Source: an uncultured Planctomycetota bacterium (GTDB taxonomy: Bacteria; Planctomycetota; Planctomycetia; Pirellulales; Thermoguttaceae). From it: 46,883 nt of DNA. The stretch is from positions 1-46,883 of the forward strand of contig CACXSS010000025.1 of assembly GCA_902770245.1 (NCBI GenBank), in the 5' to 3' direction. Below, one piece after another: positions 16,132-24,586 of the stretch (position 1 is its first letter; every line of letters starts with the position of its first letter). The notes under the pieces are model-generated. The model searched no databases, had not been told where the DNA came from, and saw only the letters and a program-made list of their open reading frames with translations. Made by a program: the position numbers and the translations under genes.

Positions 16132-17166
16132 TTACTCAATTTTCCCAACAATCCAGTTTTCGCAGCCGGATTCTGTCAAAGATTCGCGAATGGCGTCCAC
16201 GGAGCCGGGGTCGGCAATGACGACCATGCCCAGACCGCGGTTGAACACGCGCGCCATTTCGGCGTCTTCGACTTCGCCCAGTTTCTGCAGCCAGTTGAAT
16301 AGAACCGGAACGGACCAAGAGCCTTCTTCAAAGACCGCTTTGAGTCCTTCGGGAATGATGCGGTCGACGTTTTCCTGCAAACCTCCGCCGGTAATGTGAG
16401 CCAAACCGTGAATGGACGGCGCAATCGCGTCGTTGTCCAGGAGTTTTCGAATCGGCTTGACGTAGATTTTTGTTGGCGTTAAAAGAGCTTCGCCAACGGT
16501 CTTTCCGAGTTCCTCAACGTAATCGGATACTTTCAATCCGGCGGCTTCAAAGACGATTTTTCTAACCAGAGAGAACCCGTTGGAATGCAGTCCGGAAGAC
16601 GCGATTCCAATAGCAACGTCGCCCTTGACAATCTTTTTGCCGTCGATGATGTTCTTTTTGGAGGCAACGCCAACGCAGAATCCCGCCAAGTCGTATTCGC
16701 CCGGAGCGTAAAGATCCGGCATGATAGCGGTTTCCCCGCCAAGCAGCGCGCTGTTGGCTTGAACGCAGCCGTCGGTTATGCCGGAAACGATCTGTTCCAG
16801 CAACGTCGGGTTGTCTTTATCCATGGCAACGTAGTCAAGGAAGAACAGCGGTTCCGCGCCGCAGCAAATCGCATCGTTGACGCTCATGGCAACCAGGTCG
16901 ATTCCGACGGTGTCGTGCTTGTCCATCATAGTAGCGACCTTGAGCTTCGTTCCGACGCCGTCCGTGCAGGAAATCAAGACCGGGTCTTCGTAGTTCCGAC
17001 GCATCAGCGGAGAGTTGTAATCCAGAGAAAACAGCCCAGCAAACCCTTGCGGGAGTTTCATAACCCGGGGCGTGTTGGTCTTTTCCATCAATCCCGGCAG
17101 GCGTTTCATAGCCTGATTGTATACGTCCAAATCGAGTCCAGCGTCTTTGTAGGTTAATTTTGCCAT
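16132..17166 (-). CDS. purM: Phosphoribosylformylglycinamidine cyclo-ligase
   Basis: The 344-residue AIR synthetase catalyses the ATP-dependent ring closure of FGAM to AIR, the fifth step of purine synthesis, in the cytoplasm. The start MAKLTYKDAGLD matches the family. DGVGTKLKVA (about 70-79), GGETAIMPDLY (about 141-151), the GLHSNGFSLVRKI block (near 210) and HITGGGLQENVDRI (near 276) are all present. The length is normal. There is no obvious Shine-Dalgarno site. It is followed closely by prmC; its upstream side borders the gene-free 238-base gap before the dynamin/Hsp70 block. Confidence 0.96.
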   Translation of the reverse strand: MAKLTYKDAGLDLDVYNQAMKRLPGLMEKTNTPRVMKLPQGFAGLFSLDYNSPLMRRNYEDPVLISCTDGVGTKLKVATMMDKHDTVGIDLVAMSVNDAICCGAEPLFFLDYVAMDKDNPTLLEQIVSGITDGCVQANSALLGGETAIMPDLYAPGEYDLAGFCVGVASKKNIIDGKKIVKGDVAIGIASSGLHSNGFSLVRKIVFEAAGLKVSDYVEELGKTVGEALLTPTKIYVKPIRKLLDNDAIAPSIHGLAHITGGGLQENVDRIIPEGLKAVFEEGSWSVPVLFNWLQKLGEVEDAEMARVFNRGLGMVVIADPGSVDAIRESLTESGCENWIVGKIE

Positions 17167-17404
17167 GGCGAATAAAGTTGTTTCAAGTATCCAGCCGTCG
17201 GTGTTTAGCGAAGAGAATTCCAGGCTCTTCTATATATAGCTGTCAACTAAAAATCGACGTCTGATTAAATGTATTATCTCATAAAGCCAGAATCTTTCAA
17301 GGGCGGGGGAAAAGAGAAACGGAATAAAAAAACAAACTCTTTTCACCTAATTACAGCTATCAAAAAGAATCTCGAGCTTCCTAAAGTTTAAATCTTTACA
17401 AAAT

Positions 17405-18235
17405 TTAATCTTTTTTTTCAATTAATCTGTTAATACCCAAAATATTTGCAACGTCTTCTAACAGTTGAATCGGATTATTGTCAGCATTATTTCTTACGTT
17501 ATTTACCTCAGCCCATTGAGACAGATAGAAAGAGCTTGAATGACCATAATAACTGGACGTATTATGTTCCAGAAATTTTGAATGATCGTAATTTAGAACG
17601 CATCCGGTTCCAAGAGCGCGGCTTCCTGTTACCGTCTGAAAAACTTTCAATGCCGTATCTTCCGGATTAACCATTGAATTAATTGGCTTTTGAACGGCGT
17701 TCATTGCCAATAGAATATTTCTATTCATATTTTCAATAGCGGCGCCCAGTAAAACCGCGCTTTTGATTGATAAATTCCGGCGATACAACTGCGCCAAAAT
17801 GCGGATGATAATATTGCCGCCAAGAGAATGACCTATCAAAATCAGATTCTGACGCTGGCTTGATGAGAGGTCGTTGGCAATCTTGTTTGCCAGGAGTTCC
17901 GCTGTTGGCTCAACGTCATCCAGTGCGTTTATCCAGCGTTGTGAAATGGAGCCTATGGTTCCCAGAGCTAAATTTAGCAATCCTCTCCAAGGATTTGAAT
18001 CGTTAAACGCTTTTTCAACTCCTGACGAAACAACGGTATCCAGGTTAATACTATCCCCGTTTTGACATTCCCATGCAACGTTAACAATCTTCTCGGCGTT
18101 GGGGTAAATCGTTTGCAGCAGCTGAAGAGCCTTTTCCTGCGGATCGTCAGCGGAATACAAACCGGGAATATACCAAATAATCGGCGAATCGTTATTGTCA
18201 GTCATGGAATTAGAAGTAGGATGTTGATTTGACAC
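17405..18235 (-). CDS. Alpha/beta hydrolase (lipase-like)
   Basis: The 276-residue protein has an alpha/beta hydrolase fold. WYIPGLYSADD (about 21-31) resembles the oxyanion-side loop and LILIGHSLGGN (about 131-141) is the nucleophile elbow with Ser137. A late histidine in YYGHSSSF (about 229-236) may be catalytic. No signal peptide or TM helix is seen. The annotated start is GTG; an in-frame ATG at 18205 (MTDNNDSP) is equally possible, since neither has a clear ribosome site. It follows the Hsp70-like gene by 148 bases on the same strand, with a possible hairpin between, so operon membership is likely but not certain. The substrate is unknown; esterase or phospholipase activity is inference. 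Confidence 0.75.
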   Translation of the reverse strand: MSNQHPTSNSMTDNNDSPIIWYIPGLYSADDPQEKALQLLQTIYPNAEKIVNVAWECQNGDSINLDTVVSSGVEKAFNDSNPWRGLLNLALGTIGSISQRWINALDDVEPTAELLANKIANDLSSSQRQNLILIGHSLGGNIIIRILAQLYRRNLSIKSAVLLGAAIENMNRNILLAMNAVQKPINSMVNPEDTALKVFQTVTGSRALGTGCVLNYDHSKFLEHNTSSYYGHSSSFYLSQWAEVNNVRNNADNNPIQLLEDVANILGINRLIEKKD

Positions 18236-18343
18236 AAGTAATATGTTATGGCGAAAAACGCTTTAAAACAGCGTACTGACAATTTGGCAGCAGACAGCCA
18301 GTTCGCGAGAAAAAGTCTTTATTCGGTATTGTCGGTAAGTCTG

Positions 18344-18365
18344 AGGGCGTCGGAATTGACGCCCT
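18344..18365 (-). terminator. Stem-loop after the Hsp70-like gene
   Basis: AGGGCGTC-GGAATT-GACGCCCT is a perfect 8-bp stem 19 bases downstream of the Hsp70-like stop. There is no T-run on the minus strand after it. It may be an mRNA-stabilising or partial terminator structure between this gene and the alpha/beta hydrolase gene. Confidence 0.4.
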
Positions 18366-18383
18366 GTATACAGTCAAAAGGCG

Positions 18384-20321
18384 TTACAACTCCGTTTCCA
18401 TATCGATGACTTTTTTGTACTTTTCGACTTCTGATTCGACAAATTCTCGAGTCAACTTGCAAATCACGTTTTTGTTTTTGTTGACAAACCCTCTTGTAAA
18501 TTCAAGAAACCGGTCTGTAAATTTGGGAATAAAATCGTTTTTCCGGATCCTTTCAATTTCGCTGTCTATCAGCGCTGATTTGAACCAGGAAAAATCTGTT
18601 TTTTTAATAAAATCTTCAGTAGTTTTCTTCCCGAAAAGTGTGGTAACCGTTGATTTTAAGAGTCCATTGAGTGTTAAAAATGTCAACAAAACGTCTGTTA
18701 CGGACGAACTCAAAGCCTGTGCGATTGTATCGCCCGCCCAAAAATCAGGATTTTGGGAAATAAACGAACTAACGTTAAACTTTATTGTTCCAAAAGAATA
18801 ATCTTTAGGACTGATACCGCAATCCTTAAACCACTTTTTAAGTCTGTCCGGAATAACCAGGTCAAATTCCATGCCGTTATTTTCAAACAGCGGCTGCAAA
18901 ATCTCTTTGATTTGTGCAGTATTGTTTTTAATGCTGTCCCTGATCTGCGACTCCATGTCGGAGATTTTTCCGCCGTTCTGGCGATATTGTTTCATTTCAG
19001 GCAATGCAAAGTCATTAAACAATTCATTCGCAATATCTTTGATTCTGTCGACATTTGTAAGCGAACCTTCAATCAACTCAACCTGAGAATTGATAAATTT
19101 ATCTTTTTCATCCAGGAGTTTTTGGTATTTGTTTTCGGCGCCTCGTTTAATCACTGCATATTTTGCCAATCCCATGGAAATGGCGGCAAAAACATTTTCG
19201 CAATCTACAATTTGAGATTGCGGCAGGATTTCACTGCAAATATCGCGCGAGAAAGCCCATTTACTGCTTCCGCCCGCCAGGAGCGTTTTTTGAATGGAAT
19301 TGAACGGGATGTTTTTCTCGACGAAACCTCGTCGGAGTTCGTCACGGAACCATCCAATAAGATCAATCGTTCCTGAAGTTGTAAACCGGGTGTTTTTCAA
19401 AGCCGTACTTATACGGGTGCGTTTCATGAATGACTCTGAGGGAGTGTACATTGTTGCGCGGCGCATAAACTCTTCCCAGGTCATGGACAAATGATACCGA
19501 TTATCAAAGAACGGATCAAACGTTTCGTTACGATATTTTACGGTGAATTCCGAAAACTCCTCTTTGAGTTGACGGCTTTGCACCGTTCTAACATAGTAAT
19601 CCTCATTATTGTCGATAAGAGACTGTTCTGTTTTTGTTTTGTCCGTTTTTTGGATCTGATCAAGTATCCACTCATAGAACAAATCGTCAAACAAACGTCC
19701 GCCCAAAAGCATATCGCCCCACGAATGGAGGATTTTACCTTTTTGCAAAATCGCACCGCCAAAATCAACAACCAGAACGCTGTCATTGATCATTGCCTCA
19801 ACGGCTTCGTCTGAACATTCGTCCTGATAGGAACTCAGAGCGCCAAATGGTTCGTCCAACAATCGGATATTTCCGTATCCGGCTTCTCTTGCAATGTGAG
19901 CCAGACAGCGCTTGTAGGAGTCTGACGCTTCGCTTGGAACGCCAAAAATCACGTCCATTTCAAGAGGATTAAGCGTTTTATCATTTTGTTGATACAGCTT
20001 CAGCGCTTCTCGCAAAAAACAGATGGAGCTTTGCCTGGCGTCTTCGGAAATCTCGATATCCGGTTTGAAGTTGGTCGCAAGAACCATGCCGGCGTCCTGG
20101 ATATCGTCATCGCTTGCTCCGCCATAATAATTGAGGGCTTTTTTACCAATGGCAATTTGTCCCTGACGAGAACCTTTGGTAAATCTCAAACATGCGGAAT
20201 CAATTCCTTTATCGTTGTCTCCGCCGGAAAAGAAATTGCACGGAATTACGCTCCCGCCGATTGTTGTAACTGAAAAGTAGGTGTTGTTCGTTCCGAAATC
20301 AATCGCTAAGATTCTTTTCAT
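18384..20321 (-). CDS. Hsp70-like ATPase with non-canonical C-terminal domain
   Basis: The protein has 645 residues. Residues 1-395 are an actin/Hsp70-type nucleotide-binding domain: phosphate-1 loop AIDFGTNNT (6-14), GVPSEAS (127-133), DEPFGAL (156-162, in place of EPTAAAL), phosphate-2 VVDFGGA (184-190), GDMLLGGRLFDDLF (202-215) and adenosine motif LLAGGSSKW (347-355). Between D186 and GD (202) it is about 8 residues shorter than DnaK and lacks the GGGT-F-D stretch. The C-terminus (400-645) is not a DnaK substrate-binding domain. It is helical and charged, with a hydrophobic stretch near 560-585. AAAAGG lies upstream of the ATG. It is 50 bases after the multi-TM gene and is probably cotranscribed with the dynamins. 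Confidence 0.85.
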   Translation of the reverse strand: MKRILAIDFGTNNTYFSVTTIGGSVIPCNFFSGGDNDKGIDSACLRFTKGSRQGQIAIGKKALNYYGGASDDDIQDAGMVLATNFKPDIEISEDARQSSICFLREALKLYQQNDKTLNPLEMDVIFGVPSEASDSYKRCLAHIAREAGYGNIRLLDEPFGALSSYQDECSDEAVEAMINDSVLVVDFGGAILQKGKILHSWGDMLLGGRLFDDLFYEWILDQIQKTDKTKTEQSLIDNNEDYYVRTVQSRQLKEEFSEFTVKYRNETFDPFFDNRYHLSMTWEEFMRRATMYTPSESFMKRTRISTALKNTRFTTSGTIDLIGWFRDELRRGFVEKNIPFNSIQKTLLAGGSSKWAFSRDICSEILPQSQIVDCENVFAAISMGLAKYAVIKRGAENKYQKLLDEKDKFINSQVELIEGSLTNVDRIKDIANELFNDFALPEMKQYRQNGGKISDMESQIRDSIKNNTAQIKEILQPLFENNGMEFDLVIPDRLKKWFKDCGISPKDYSFGTIKFNVSSFISQNPDFWAGDTIAQALSSSVTDVLLTFLTLNGLLKSTVTTLFGKKTTEDFIKKTDFSWFKSALIDSEIERIRKNDFIPKFTDRFLEFTRGFVNKNKNVICKLTREFVESEVEKYKKVIDMETEL

Positions 20322-20371
20322 TATTTTGCCTTTTAATTATAAGTTTGTAACGTAATCTGTAATTGCGATAA

Positions 20372-22219
20372 TTAACGTTTGCGTCTTGCCGCGCCTTTTT
20401 GCTCAACGTTGCCATTGCGGATAATCGGTCGTTTGGTGATTTCAATTATATCTCCATCTTCTGGCGGCAGCCCAAAAATATCGTATTGGCTTTCCATGTC
20501 CTGCGACCACACCGCGGTTTCTTTTTGTGGCGGTTTAACAGGTTCAACAATGGGGGTAGGAGAACCGCCAGGCGGCGTTGTAGGACTGCCAGACTGCGTT
20601 GAAAGACCGCCAGGCTGAGGAGCATCTATCTGTCCAACAAATTTCATGGAACCGTCAGGAATCGGATAACCATATTCTTTAAACTTCAGCGCCATGTTGT
20701 GCAAAATAGGCGAGAGATTATGGATATCCGCTTCCCATAAATCACAGAAGTAATTATACACGTTTCTCATGTGCCCTGCTAAAGGCTCAGAACCTTCAAT
20801 TAATTTTTGGAGGCGTTCAATTTTATTCAAAAGCGCCGCTTCCTGATCTTTCCATTGTTTCTCTGCATTTTGCCATTTTTCATCAAAAAGCATGTCAGAC
20901 TGGTTTAAGCTGGAAACAAACAGAACAATGCCCTGAATCTGATCCAGATACAGCGGTTCCAGTTTTTGAAGATAATCTGCATAGTTGAACGCATTTTTGC
21001 GCTTTGTCATCATCAAAACCAGAATTGTTGCCAGGTATAAACACATTCTTTTGAAGAATGCGCCGCTGATCGATTTTTTAGAACCAAAGAAATTGATCGG
21101 TGAAATGTATTTGGCAAGCTGAAGAACCGTATCGACGCCCATAGCGGCAAAAACGGCTTTTTCGAGCCATTGACGATACTTTTCATTAGCCGTAATCCAA
21201 AAAATGCCAGAGGCGAAGACTGCCGCTCCGAACGTTGCGCCGATAAACGTGACAAAGCCGGACTGCCCGTCCATATTGGAGATCCTTGTAAAAAGTCCTG
21301 TCAGCATTGAACCGAGAACTGCTCCAATAACAACCAGAACGGCAATCGTCCATGCCGGAATTTCAAGTTGAATCTGACCTCCAACAGGGGCCTGGAATGG
21401 TCTGAAAAAATGGCTAATCAATTTGGAGAGATCTGTGGGCGCGCTTTTCTCTGGCGGGAACGCTTTTTTCATCCAGAATGAATTGGGGCTGCAAATGGAT
21501 TCAACAAATTTTGGATGGAGAGAATTAGCCATCGCCTGAAGCTCTTCCTGGACAGGAATTGTATTAAGTCCGTCTGAAGAGGCAATCATTTTTTCCTTTA
21601 ATGCGTCGACAAACGCTTGAGCCTGATTTTGAGCCTTCTCAACGGATTTTTCATAAAGCTCCGTACCTGGGCGGAAGCGTTCGCCATTTAAAATCGTCAG
21701 GTATTCAGACCATTGGCCTGTAGGGTCATCGCTCGCCTCTGGAGCGTCTTCAATTCCAGATACGCGGCCGGAAGCGCGAGACAATGCTGAAAACTGACTA
21801 CGGACTTTTAAATAAATGACAAGAATAAACAGCGCAATTGCGATCCAAAACCAAATGGATTTAAATGGACTTTCCTCGGCGCTGTCCTGAGCGGTAGCCT
21901 GATTCGGTTGAGCCGCGGTATTCTCTGCGGGAGCCGGTTGAGTTGTCGATTGTGGAACCTGAGGGGGTTGAGTCGCCGCTGGTTGAACTGCGGTATTCTC
22001 TGTAGGAGCCGGTTGAGTTGTCGATTGTGGAACCTGAGGGGGTTGAGCCGGCGCTGGTTGAACTGGCACAGACGGGGCTTGTTCCTGATTTTGAACAGTC
22101 TGCTCTGTTGAAGTCGTCGGAGAAGGAGGCGTTACATCATCGTTTGCGATTCCTAAAGAGGCGCAGCATAAGCAAACCATGACAGCAGAAATAAACAACA
22201 GGAATAACTTGTGATTCAT
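20372..22219 (-). CDS. Multi-TM protein with exported Pro/Gln/Thr-rich repeat region
   Basis: I do not recognise this 615-residue protein. A signal peptide (1-25) precedes a Pro/Gln/Thr/Ala-rich region (30-110) that contains two copies of a 25-residue repeat starting QPPQVPQSTTQPAP. A TM helix follows at 121-138, then a soluble helical segment (150-285), TM helices near 289-310 and 321-343, a weaker one near 392-405, and a long cytoplasmic helical tail ending in KGAARRKR. A second Pro-rich stretch lies near 545-570. AAGGAG is upstream of the ATG. It sits between the dynamin and Hsp70-like genes and could be their membrane partner. Confidence 0.75.
   Translation of the reverse strand: MNHKLFLLFISAVMVCLCCASLGIANDDVTPPSPTTSTEQTVQNQEQAPSVPVQPAPAQPPQVPQSTTQPAPTENTAVQPAATQPPQVPQSTTQPAPAENTAAQPNQATAQDSAEESPFKSIWFWIAIALFILVIYLKVRSQFSALSRASGRVSGIEDAPEASDDPTGQWSEYLTILNGERFRPGTELYEKSVEKAQNQAQAFVDALKEKMIASSDGLNTIPVQEELQAMANSLHPKFVESICSPNSFWMKKAFPPEKSAPTDLSKLISHFFRPFQAPVGGQIQLEIPAWTIAVLVVIGAVLGSMLTGLFTRISNMDGQSGFVTFIGATFGAAVFASGIFWITANEKYRQWLEKAVFAAMGVDTVLQLAKYISPINFFGSKKSISGAFFKRMCLYLATILVLMMTKRKNAFNYADYLQKLEPLYLDQIQGIVLFVSSLNQSDMLFDEKWQNAEKQWKDQEAALLNKIERLQKLIEGSEPLAGHMRNVYNYFCDLWEADIHNLSPILHNMALKFKEYGYPIPDGSMKFVGQIDAPQPGGLSTQSGSPTTPPGGSPTPIVEPVKPPQKETAVWSQDMESQYDIFGLPPEDGDIIEITKRPIIRNGNVEQKGAARRKR
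21899..22045. repeat. 75-bp direct repeat within the multi-TM protein gene
   Basis: Two copies with a 75-base period encode the 25-residue units at residues 59-83 and 84-107 (each opens QPPQVPQSTT). The DNA identity is high, including a shared GAGCCGGTTGAGTTGTCG block at 21931 and 22006, which indicates recent duplication and a copy number that may vary. Confidence 0.85.
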
Positions 22220-22310
22220 TTAAACGCTCCTTGTGAAATTAAATAACGACTATGATTTAGCGAAGACGCATGTATCTTAATATTGCCAACAAAAACGCTT
22301 GAAAGGTCTT

Positions 22311-22448
22311 ATGGCAAACGCCATAAAGACTATTGTGGTTTATTTTAGTAAAACCGGAACGCTCAAGACGAACCTGATCGAAAAGAGCGAACCGGTTAAA
22401 AGTCATTTTAATTATGTATACATTCAAGTATACAATATATTAAACTGA
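22311..22448 (+). pseudogene. Short ORF resembling a flavodoxin N-terminus (possible remnant)
   Basis: This 45-codon ORF on the opposite strand from its neighbours starts ATG after GAAAGG. Residues 5-19 read IKTIVVYFSKTGTLK, which closely resembles the first strand and phosphate loop of flavodoxins (usually VVYFSxTGNTK). The similarity ends after about residue 20, where a full flavodoxin would continue for over 100 residues. It lies in the 232-base gap between the dynamin and multi-TM genes. It could be a leftover of a displaced gene or chance; no transcription signal was found. Confidence 0.35.
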
Positions 22449-22451
22449 ATA

Positions 22452-24497
22452 CTAGGCATTATCAATGAAATCATTGACGCTGTCCAGCAAGGTTCGAAGC
22501 GTGTTTCGGCTATTTTCCAGTTCTTCTTTTTTCTGTCGGGTTTCGAATTCACCCTGCTGGAGAACTGCCCGTGCGCTGTCGATGGTGTCTTTGACAGCCT
22601 GAATTTCATTATTCATACCAGCTTGAATGGCGTCTTGGATAGTTTGCGTTTTCTCAAAAACCGCTTGTCCAAGAGCCTTGCCATTCTCGTCAGCGTGAGA
22701 TTGAATCTCGTTAGCAATGTTTTCAGCTGTTTTATCTTTAATCTTTTTTGTTACGCCTTTCATCGTAAACAAAGCCTGAATTCCGCCAGCTGTCAACAAA
22801 AGGGGAATGAGAATCAGGGGGTTAAAAATGCCTAAAACAGTAGCGCCGGCAATAATTGCAACACTGGGAATAAGGGATTTAAGCATTTCCTTATAACCCA
22901 GAGTGGCTCCAACCGCGGCTGAACCAACTCCACACAATAACAATCCGCCAGCAGCAGAAAGGACTCTTTCCATTACCCCAACTTCTCTGACGCCAACATT
23001 TTCGGATTCCCCTGTAATGGACAGCTTTGCATCCGAAATGTCATTGTAAAACTCTTCCAAATTGGTTTGGATGTCATTTCCCAAAGAATTAAGCCTTTCT
23101 TCAAGAAGGGGTTTGAAAGTGTTGTCTTCCCATTCCATCTGGGCTTTTTCCATGCATTGTCCAACATATTCAGAACATTCCTGAATAATAGCTTTTGCCT
23201 GTTCGGATGTCTTTGTCGTTGTGAAAAATTTAAGATCATTTTTCAACTCGTAACTATCAAGCCATTCCTTAATTCTTGTCGATTGGGCACGGAGAAAATC
23301 TTCAAAGCTATTTCCCGCATCATTTTTGATATCATTTCTGATTTTTTCAATCTTTTGGATTGTAAGATCCCGATTAAGTTCGGCATTTCTCAGCTGAGGT
23401 TCAGCGTTTTTCGCATTCTCTTCGAGTTGAGCAAGCGATTGGCTAAGCGTTTTTTCCTTGTTAGGAATGAAATCCAACAAGGCGTCATTAATAAACTTTC
23501 GAAGATCCTTCGACGGTTTAATCAGCTTAAGCCTGCCGCGGTTGTCAATGAGGAACGCGCTAAGGTTTTTCTCCAGTTCAACGAAACCGGATTCATTAAG
23601 TTTTTCGGCGTCTCCAGCAATTTTGGCGTCCAAAGCGTTTGCAGAAGAAACGAATTGAATTCCATTGGGCAATTCTGTTTTGCTGTCCAGTTTTTTATGA
23701 GCAAAGGATACAACGCGATCTCGTTCTGCCAGACGAACTTCATCAAAGCGGTTGCAAATAAAGAACAGGTCTTCATAGCCGTTGCGCCGCAGGGTGTTGT
23801 CAACGACATCCATTTCAGAAGCGGAAGCCAAGGCGCTGCAGGTCATAACAAAAATAATCGCGTCAGCCTGTCCGAGATAATCCGTAGTAACCTGAGTTCT
23901 GGATTTATGCTCGTTCAAACCGGGAGAGTCGATAATTTCAACATTGTTTTTCAGCAGTGGCAGCGGCCAGAACAGTTCTACTTTTTTGTACGGGGACTCA
24001 AAAACAGACTGCGCCTGATCTTTGCCAGGATCGGGAATGACAACAAATTCTTCGACCCGGTCAGCGGGAATTTCCATGGGTGGGATTTCACCTTCAGCCC
24101 GATGTGCGTCAACATGCTTTTGAACGTCGGGAGCAAGTTCGTATGGTGTGGATTCCGGAAATGGATTTGCAAAGTGTAGAACAGCTTTCTTTTCTGGTCC
24201 ATACTTGACTTCGTTGATGACGGCGGTGCAGGGAATCGCGTAAGCGGGAAGAACGTCCTGCCCCAAAAGGGCATTAATGAAAGTACTTTTCCCACGCTTG
24301 AATTCTCCAATAATCAGAGTTTTGAAGGAATCGCCATCCAATTGGCTCAACGTCTTTTCCAGTTTTTGGACCTCGCCGGAAAGACCAAGGCTCTTTGCGA
24401 TATTGAGCGCTTTGCCGATGTAATCGTGAAGTTTAGATTTTTTCTCGTTAAATGTTGTAAGCGGAGCGCTGATAACATCAATCGAATCAGTTGACAT
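22452..24497 (-). CDS. Bacterial dynamin-like GTPase with hydrophobic paddle
   Basis: This 681-residue dynamin-superfamily GTPase has G1 GEFKRGKST (64-72), a G2 threonine in IPCTAV (T91), G3 DSPG (190-193) and G4 CNRFDE (N249, D252). Long helices with coiled-coil character follow (about 330-500), then a strongly hydrophobic region (about 518-590, including SAAGGLLLCGVGSAAVGATL and PLILIPLLLTAGG) that would insert into membrane like the paddle of BDLP-type proteins, and a final coiled coil (600-681). It is expected to bind and remodel the inner membrane in a GTP-dependent way. It is 89 bases after the second dynamin gene. AAAGG is upstream of the ATG. Confidence 0.92.
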   Translation of the reverse strand: MSTDSIDVISAPLTTFNEKKSKLHDYIGKALNIAKSLGLSGEVQKLEKTLSQLDGDSFKTLIIGEFKRGKSTFINALLGQDVLPAYAIPCTAVINEVKYGPEKKAVLHFANPFPESTPYELAPDVQKHVDAHRAEGEIPPMEIPADRVEEFVVIPDPGKDQAQSVFESPYKKVELFWPLPLLKNNVEIIDSPGLNEHKSRTQVTTDYLGQADAIIFVMTCSALASASEMDVVDNTLRRNGYEDLFFICNRFDEVRLAERDRVVSFAHKKLDSKTELPNGIQFVSSANALDAKIAGDAEKLNESGFVELEKNLSAFLIDNRGRLKLIKPSKDLRKFINDALLDFIPNKEKTLSQSLAQLEENAKNAEPQLRNAELNRDLTIQKIEKIRNDIKNDAGNSFEDFLRAQSTRIKEWLDSYELKNDLKFFTTTKTSEQAKAIIQECSEYVGQCMEKAQMEWEDNTFKPLLEERLNSLGNDIQTNLEEFYNDISDAKLSITGESENVGVREVGVMERVLSAAGGLLLCGVGSAAVGATLGYKEMLKSLIPSVAIIAGATVLGIFNPLILIPLLLTAGGIQALFTMKGVTKKIKDKTAENIANEIQSHADENGKALGQAVFEKTQTIQDAIQAGMNNEIQAVKDTIDSARAVLQQGEFETRQKKEELENSRNTLRTLLDSVNDFIDNA

Positions 24498-24586
24498 GGT
24501 TTATAATGCCTTTCGTTTGGGTTAAGGGTTGGAAAACAGGTATAACGTTAAAGTTATATGACAATTATAAATTGGGTTGTTGAACG

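Noticed and set aside
23067-24179. 370-codon plus-strand ORF
   Set aside because: It is antisense to the first dynamin, whose GTPase motifs fix the true strand; its translation is Phe/Asn/Cys-rich and matches nothing.
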